Of a stretch of 64,000 nucleotides of DNA, positions 63,215 through 64,000 are shown in pieces (position 1 is the stretch's first letter; every line of letters starts with the position of its first letter). The notes under the pieces were generated by a model. That model was not told the DNA's origin and ran no database searches. It saw only the letters and a list, made by a program, of their open reading frames with translations. Position numbers and translations under genes: made by a program. The stretch lies in assembly GCF_003010955.1 (NCBI RefSeq), contig NZ_PGGO01000007.1, forward strand, positions 186,001-250,000. The letters are read 5' to 3'. This DNA is from Phyllobacterium brassicacearum. Its GTDB lineage: Bacteria > Pseudomonadota > Alphaproteobacteria > Rhizobiales > Rhizobiaceae.

Positions 63215-64000
63215 TCAAGCGTCGCCGGGCATGTGTTCGGGCCCGCGCAGATGGCGGTGTTTGACGAGGCCGTAAACGCTGGGGCCAATGAGAGCCGTTG
63301 CGGCGATGACGAGGAGCGTCAGCGCGATCGGATGGGTGTAGAAGACCGACCAATCTCCGTTGGAAATGGTCATCGCGCGGCGGAACTGAGTCTCCGCCAT
63401 AGGCCCAAGGATCATGCCGATGATGACGGGGGCCGTCGGGAAATCGAAACGCCGCATGAGGAAGCCCATGCCGCCGAGCACGTAGAGCAGGATGAGATCG
63501 ACGGGCGATTGCGATATGCCGTAGGTGCCGATCGTCGCGAACACCAGAATTCCCGCATAGAGTTGTGGCGCAGGGATGTTGATCAGCCGTATCCAGAGCC
63601 CGATCAGCGGCAGGTTGAGCAGTACGAGCAAGACATTGGCGATGAAAAGACTGGCGATGAGCCCCCAGACAAGCGCTGGCTGTGTCTGTAACAGCATGGG
63701 GCCGGGGTTGATGCCGTAACTCTGAAACGCCGACAACATGATGGCGGCGGTCGCTGACGTTGGCAGTCCGAGCGTCAGCATCGGGACAAGCACCCCCGCC
63801 GCCGAGGCATTGTTCGCAGCTTCGGGACCTGCCACGCCTTCTATCGCGCCTGTCGTCCCGAACTCTTCCTTGTGCCTGGAGAGTTTCTTTTCGACCGCAT
63901 AGGACAGGAATGTCGGAATTTCAGCGCCGCCGGCGGGCATTGATCCGATCGGAAAACCAATCAAGGTTCCGCGAAGCCACGCTTTCCAGGAGCGCGACCA
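63215..64000 (-). CDS. tctA: Tripartite tricarboxylate transporter large permease TctA, C-terminal part (5' end outside window)
   Basis: The frame is open to the window's right edge and ends at 63215. The 261 residues contain the TctA signature [29 protein letters not shown] and [34 protein letters not shown], followed by about six membrane helices. TctA works with TctB and the binding protein TctC, which would lie to the right. It stops 14 bp before the CoA-transferase start. Confidence 0.93.
   Translation of the reverse strand, partial: WSRSWKAWLRGTLIGFPIGSMPAGGAEIPTFLSYAVEKKLSRHKEEFGTTGAIEGVAGPEAANNASAAGVLVPMLTLGLPTSATAAIMLSAFQSYGINPGPMLLQTQPALVWGLIASLFIANVLLVLLNLPLIGLWIRLINIPAPQLYAGILVFATIGTYGISQSPVDLILLYVLGGMGFLMRRFDFPTAPVIIGMILGPMAETQFRRAMTISNGDWSVFYTHPIALTLLVIAATALIGPSVYGLVKHRHLRGPEHMPGDA

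Noticed and set aside
63201-63353. N-terminal extension of the CoA transferase
   Set aside because: It is an Arg/Pro-rich stretch unlike the family and overlaps the end of tctA; the ATG at 63200 gives the normal N-terminus.

Overview
The window is from an alphaproteobacterium of the order Rhizobiales (Rhizobiaceae/Phyllobacteriaceae-like). The evidence is a ChvE-GguA-GguB sugar sensor and transporter, a membrane-bound urate hydroxylase PuuD, a rhizobial-type Tad pilus locus and an IS427-type insertion sequence. The genus cannot be fixed from sequence alone. No rRNA, tRNA or CRISPR array was found.

Layout. (1) 1-232: 3' end of a trans-aconitate methyltransferase gene. (2) 0.5-19 kb: a contiguous purine-catabolism island. 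It holds an AzgA-type purine permease, a nucleoside deaminase, allA-alc-puuE/uraD on the minus strand, uraH-xdhA-xdhB-xdhC, a LysR regulator, puuD-guaD, an IclR regulator and gcl-hyi-glxR. Together these encode guanine -> xanthine -> urate -> allantoin -> ureidoglycolate -> glyoxylate -> tartronate semialdehyde -> glycerate. (3) 19-20 kb: a metallo-beta-lactamase-fold hydrolase. (4) 20.1-27 kb: an unassigned sugar-type catabolic locus with a PfkB kinase resembling sulfofructose kinase, a DHDPS-family aldolase, a GntR regulator and a complete sugar ABC transporter. A perfect palindrome sits inside a candidate promoter. (5) 27-28.4 kb: a nucleoside deaminase between a 39-bp IS end remnant and a damaged IS5/IS427-type element.

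(6) 28.8-43.4 kb: a Tad/Flp pilus locus. cpaA is divergent from flp-cpaB-cpaC-small lipoprotein-tadG-like-tadE-tadF-like-cpaE-L,D-transpeptidase-cpaF-tadB-tadC-AAA ATPase-membrane coiled-coil protein, and a TadD-like TPR lipoprotein faces them. The cpaA-flp intergenic region holds tandem 69/72-bp repeats with internal hairpins. (7) 43.6-46.2 kb: a patch of small membrane and secreted proteins with a serine-recombinase remnant, a 46-codon lipoprotein gene and a duplicated transmembrane segment; it looks like a decayed mobile element. (8) 46.2-48.1 kb: a VOC protein, a flavin reductase and a sulfite-oxidase-like molybdoenzyme.

(9) 48.1-54.8 kb: a putrescine-type ABC transporter plus aminobutyraldehyde dehydrogenase in the same order as E. 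coli ydcSTUVW, preceded by a LysR regulator. (10) 55-61 kb: a GntR regulator (GguR-like), gguC, chvE, gguA and gguB for uptake and sensing of aldoses. (11) 61.2-64 kb: a citryl-CoA-lyase-like protein, a CaiB-type CoA transferase and the 3' part of tctA, suggesting CoA-dependent breakdown of an imported tri- or hydroxydicarboxylate.

The theme is scavenging of plant or soil nutrients (purines, sugars, polyamines, carboxylates) plus surface attachment by Tad pili. All functions are inferred from motifs, gene order and remembered family sequences; no database search was run.
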